From Acidobacteriota bacterium (GTDB lineage Bacteria > Acidobacteriota > Terriglobia > Acidiferrales > UBA7541), in contig JABCYZ010000016.1 in the NCBI GenBank assembly GCA_013289955.1, positions 1-64,000 of the forward strand: 64,000 bases of DNA, given 5' to 3'. The notes below the pieces were generated by a model. The model did not search any database. It had not been told where the DNA came from and was given only the letters and a program-made list of their open reading frames with translations. The position numbers and the translations under genes were made by a program. This document shows positions 60,824 to 64,000 of this stretch, in pieces (position 1 is the stretch's first letter; each line of letters opens with the position of its first letter).

Positions 60824-63800
60824 GTGCATCGGCCTACACCCTCCTACCGTCGCTTGCCAGTAGCTCTTTTTCTCATGCTGACTGTTCCTTTCTATTTGCG
60901 AGCACAGTCTTCCGCGCCTCCGTCTGTCGTAACCATGCCCGAATCTGGGACCAAGCCAGATCTCTCTCAGGAACCTGCAGTCTTTGAATACATTCACGAG
61001 TCGATGCGTTATGAGAATGACGGTTCAGGAACCAGGGAAATTCGCTCGCGAATCCGCGTCCAAAGCACGGCAGGGCTGAGCATCGCGGGGCAACTTATGT
61101 TCGAGTACAACGCCGTCGATGAACAGATAAATGTGCGCAGCGTCCGAGTTCTTAAGAAAGATGGCAGTATCGTGACGGCTGGCCCCGAGGCTGTCCAGGA
61201 TTTGAGCGCTCCGGTAACGCAAGAAGCACCGATGTACACTGACGCGCGTCAGAAACACGTCACCGTCCCGGGAGTGTCCGTGGGCGATGTCGTTGAATAC
61301 GACGTTATGATTAACGCGAAACCTATCCTGCCTGGGCAGTTTTGGCGAATCTGGGATTTTGCGGATGGAGTTATCGCCCTCGATGAGCAGCTCGATTTGA
61401 GTGTGCCGAAAAGTCGAGTAGTAAAAGTCAAAAGCTCCGAGGGTGTCGAATTTTCCGTTTCTGTTGAAGGGGACCGCCGGCTTTACCATTGGGCAACTTC
61501 GAACTTGAAAAGACCACCGCCGATTGACGTTTTTAAGAATTTCGAATTTGACGCAATCAGACTACTCGAAGGCTATCGTCCTCCGGCTGCTCATCGAGTA
61601 ATGTTTTCCACCTTCCAGAGTTGGACCGAAGTAGCTGAATGGTATGCCCAGCTTGAACGAGAGCGGCGAATCCCCACACCCGAAATTCGCGCAATGGCCG
61701 ATGAAGTAACGCGGGGCCAGCAGACGGACGAAGCCAAAGCACAAGCTCTTTATTACTGGGTGTCTCAAAATATTCGATACGTTAGTTTGTCATTCGGAGT
61801 CGGGCGATACCAGCCTCATGCAGCTGCAGAAGTTCTCACAAATCGTTACGGGGATTGCAAAGACAAGACAACTCTTCTTGAGGCCATGCTTGAGGCTGAG
61901 GGAGTGCATGCACATCCTGCTCTGGTTAGCCTATTGGCGGATATTGATCCAGAGATGCCAAATCCGATGCAGTTCGACCACGCAATCGCGTTTTTGCGGA
62001 TCGGAAGCAAAGATACGTGGCTTGATACTACGCTTGGCGTCGGTCCTTTTGGTTATTTGATGCCCCAGTTGCGCAACACAGAAGCACTTGTGGTTTCCGA
62101 AACGCCTTCGACGGGTTTGCGTAAGATGCCGCCGGATTTTCCATTTACCGTCGAATATCAGATTGGAATCGAAGGGAAAATAGACGCACAAGGAATTTTG
62201 GATGCCAATGTGGAACTTCAGACACGCGGTGATCTCGAAGTTCTGATACGCGTGCTCAACGAGCGTGTTTCCAAGGACCAGCTCGCCAGATCAGCTGACA
62301 GCATCCTGGCAAGAACAAATAGATTTCTTTACGGTACCGTGCAATATACCGATTTTAAAGTTGCTAACGCCTCGGAAATTTCTGCTCCGGTGAGAGCTCA
62401 GTTTCATGCTAACGGGAAATTGATGTTCCTGGACGCAAAATCAACCCCTGCGCAACTTACAAGGTCTCTTACGTCCGGGTTGATGATCCAGTTGCATGAT
62501 CTCCACTTACTGCCGCCGGTCAACACCAAACCAGATTCCAACGGCAAGCTCCAACAGTTATCAATCGAGCTCAACGGGCCACGGAAATATTCTTTGAATC
62601 TGAATCTCACTTTTACTGATCTGACCAAATCCGATCTTCCGCCAGCGAAAGAGTTTCATTTGGCGCAGGAATTCGCCGAATTCCGGGCGCGAGATTCGTG
62701 GGAAGGCACAACTTTTCATGGATACAAGTCTCTTGATCTGCGCGTGCCAACAATTCCAGCGAGCGATTCGGACGAATACGCGGCATTCGGCAAAAAGATT
62801 GATGAAGCCTTCGCCGCCCCACCCGAGCCGAAGAAAGAAAGCAAACCTACTTCCGCCCTGGCAAAAACCCAACCGGTCGAAGGGAAACACGTTGCTGCGC
62901 CCGAAGTACAAGCCATGTATAAGCGCGGAGAGGACGAATCTAAACGCAAGAATTGGGCAAACGCCATCGAGGCTTTCGGATCAGCGACAAAGGAAGACCC
63001 TCAATATCCTGAAGCATGGCGAGAACTGGGGCGCGCATATATGTATGCGCGTCAGTACTCAGACGCGGAGACGGCATTTCGAAAATATCTAGGGCTCGCT
63101 CCCAACGAACATCTCGCCTATTTGAACATGGCATGGGTTCTATTTAACGAAAAGAAATATGAAGAGGAAAAGGGTTTGCTGTTGAACCGTATTGCCGAAG
63201 CGCCTGATGATGGGGACGCTCTTTTCAGACTTGGCACGGCTTATCTGGCTCTTCACCAGCCTGCGCAGGCGGTCCCTGTGCTCGAGCGATCTACAGTTCA
63301 GTTTCCCAAATACGTCGCTGCCCGACTATCTTTGGGACGGGCATATCTGGAAACCCATCAAGACTTGCTCGCCCAAGAGTCTTTTCGCAAAGTTCTGGCG
63401 CTCGATGACAGCGAGAGCATGTTGAACAGCGTTGCGTACCTCCTCGCCGAGCATAACTCGTTCTTAGACCTTGCTGAAGACTGGTCACAACGCTCGATCG
63501 ACGTCGTTGAAAAGGAGCTGAACAATTCGACAGTAGCGAACCTACAATCGAGCACATGGACGCTTGTTACCAAGCTGAGTCATTACTGGGACACGATGGG
63601 CTGGATTAGATTTCAGCAGGGCAAAACCGATGCAGCCGAGAAATATGTCCTCGCCGCTTGGCAAATCAACGACGATCTAACAATAGGCCTTCATCTCGGT
63701 CGCATTTACGAAACTCTGGGCCGCAAAGACGAGGCGGTTGAAATGTATTTGGGCGCATTGAACACAATCCCTCCGAATGAGGCCTTGAGCGAGGACGCCA

Positions 63801-64000
63801 AAGAAATTCGCAAGCGGCTGGGGGACATTTTGGGGGGCAATCCGCAGGTGGAGGAGCGATTGGGCGAGTCTCGCAAGAAAAAATCACCCTTAAGGACGGT
63901 CAGTATAGCGAATCCAGGTGGTGAACAAGGCATAGCTCAATACACCGTTATCATTGATGCGAATTCGAAAGTGATTGAACTCTCAACAACGAACTCTGAC
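60824..64000 (+). CDS. Exported DUF3857/transglutaminase-like/TPR protein (partial, runs off the end)
   Basis: Open for 1059 codons to the window edge. Start GTG 60824 gives a signal peptide (RRLPVALFLMLTVPFYLRAQ). DUF3857 occupies about 45-230 (RVQSTAGLSIAGQLMFEYNA and VGDVVEYDVMINAKP). A transglutaminase-like core follows, with Cys 345 in NRYGDCKDKTTLL and FDHAIAFLRIG carrying the likely His. TPR repeats run from about 700 (AWRELGRAYMYARQYSDAETAF). The DUF3857-transglutaminase pair is common in Bacteroidota and Acidobacteriota exported proteins of unknown function. The gene is visibly more AT-rich than the btu genes before it and has no operon partner in view. No good ribosome site is seen. 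Confidence 0.85.
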   Translation, partial: MHRPTPSYRRLPVALFLMLTVPFYLRAQSSAPPSVVTMPESGTKPDLSQEPAVFEYIHESMRYENDGSGTREIRSRIRVQSTAGLSIAGQLMFEYNAVDEQINVRSVRVLKKDGSIVTAGPEAVQDLSAPVTQEAPMYTDARQKHVTVPGVSVGDVVEYDVMINAKPILPGQFWRIWDFADGVIALDEQLDLSVPKSRVVKVKSSEGVEFSVSVEGDRRLYHWATSNLKRPPPIDVFKNFEFDAIRLLEGYRPPAAHRVMFSTFQSWTEVAEWYAQLERERRIPTPEIRAMADEVTRGQQTDEAKAQALYYWVSQNIRYVSLSFGVGRYQPHAAAEVLTNRYGDCKDKTTLLEAMLEAEGVHAHPALVSLLADIDPEMPNPMQFDHAIAFLRIGSKDTWLDTTLGVGPFGYLMPQLRNTEALVVSETPSTGLRKMPPDFPFTVEYQIGIEGKIDAQGILDANVELQTRGDLEVLIRVLNERVSKDQLARSADSILARTNRFLYGTVQYTDFKVANASEISAPVRAQFHANGKLMFLDAKSTPAQLTRSLTSGLMIQLHDLHLLPPVNTKPDSNGKLQQLSIELNGPRKYSLNLNLTFTDLTKSDLPPAKEFHLAQEFAEFRARDSWEGTTFHGYKSLDLRVPTIPASDSDEYAAFGKKIDEAFAAPPEPKKESKPTSALAKTQPVEGKHVAAPEVQAMYKRGEDESKRKNWANAIEAFGSATKEDPQYPEAWRELGRAYMYARQYSDAETAFRKYLGLAPNEHLAYLNMAWVLFNEKKYEEEKGLLLNRIAEAPDDGDALFRLGTAYLALHQPAQAVPVLERSTVQFPKYVAARLSLGRAYLETHQDLLAQESFRKVLALDDSESMLNSVAYLLAEHNSFLDLAEDWSQRSIDVVEKELNNSTVANLQSSTWTLVTKLSHYWDTMGWIRFQQGKTDAAEKYVLAAWQINDDLTIGLHLGRIYETLGRKDEAVEMYLGALNTIPPNEALSEDAKEIRKRLGDILGGNPQVEERLGESRKKKSPLRTVSIANPGGEQGIAQYTVIIDANSKVIELSTTNSD

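Overview
The window reads as chromosomal DNA from an Acidobacteriota member. No taxonomic marker gene is present, so this rests on gene style: a 1168-residue TonB-dependent receptor with an N-terminal carboxypeptidase-regulatory-like domain, a PadR regulator translationally coupled to a membrane-protein gene, Tat-exported glycosidases, and moderately high GC. I see no rRNA, tRNA, insertion sequence, phage gene or CRISPR array.

Layout. 0-1.3 kb: end of a toxin-antitoxin pair (VapC-like PIN protein) and a small membrane protein. 1.6-10.4 kb: a Tat-exported multicopper oxidase divergent from a GAF/sigma-54 activator, then an operon of ECF sigma factor, an unusual STAS-TolC fusion, an EmrA-like adaptor and an EmrB-like transporter. 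A good -24/-12 promoter lies in front of the sigma-factor gene. 10.6-17.4 kb: an SDR-fold protein without the usual catalytic residues, a divergent LysR regulator, a PadR/membrane-protein pair, a two-subunit Tat-exported molybdenum hydroxylase and a DUF899 protein. 17.5-28.2 kb, all on the minus strand: a signalling block of PilZ protein, two REC-GGDEF-EAL proteins, two single-domain response regulators, and a sensor kinase with eight tandem PAS units of exactly 384 bp.

28.8-38.4 kb: a sugar-utilisation locus with a TonB-dependent receptor, a GH144-type (Pfam Glycoamylase) enzyme, a GH3 beta-glucosidase and a LacI regulator. Nearly identical LacI-type operators lie at the receptor promoter and in the lacI/GH3 intergenic region. 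GH144 plus GH3 points to beta-1,2-glucan. 38.4-43.4 kb: an AttEFGH-like ABC system with a CrtC/AttH lipocalin-like protein, and a glutathione peroxidase. 43.7-51.2 kb: an SSS sodium/sugar symporter, GH31 alpha-glucosidase, GH13 amylase and CBM9-like protein, which suggests alpha-glucan use. 51.4-60.6 kb: an enoyl-CoA hydratase, then a cobalamin locus. A cobalamin riboswitch with terminator precedes btuF-btuC-btuD. A second, divergent riboswitch candidate precedes a BtuB-like receptor, followed by a Dph6-like ATPase, a DUF6580 membrane protein, a LOG-family hydrolase and a NUDIX hydrolase. 60.8-64 kb: a large exported DUF3857/transglutaminase/TPR protein that runs off the end.

The parts most worth following up are the PAS array, the STAS-TolC fusion under a predicted sigma-54 promoter, the LacI operator pair linking the receptor to GH144/GH3, and the two-riboswitch cobalamin locus.
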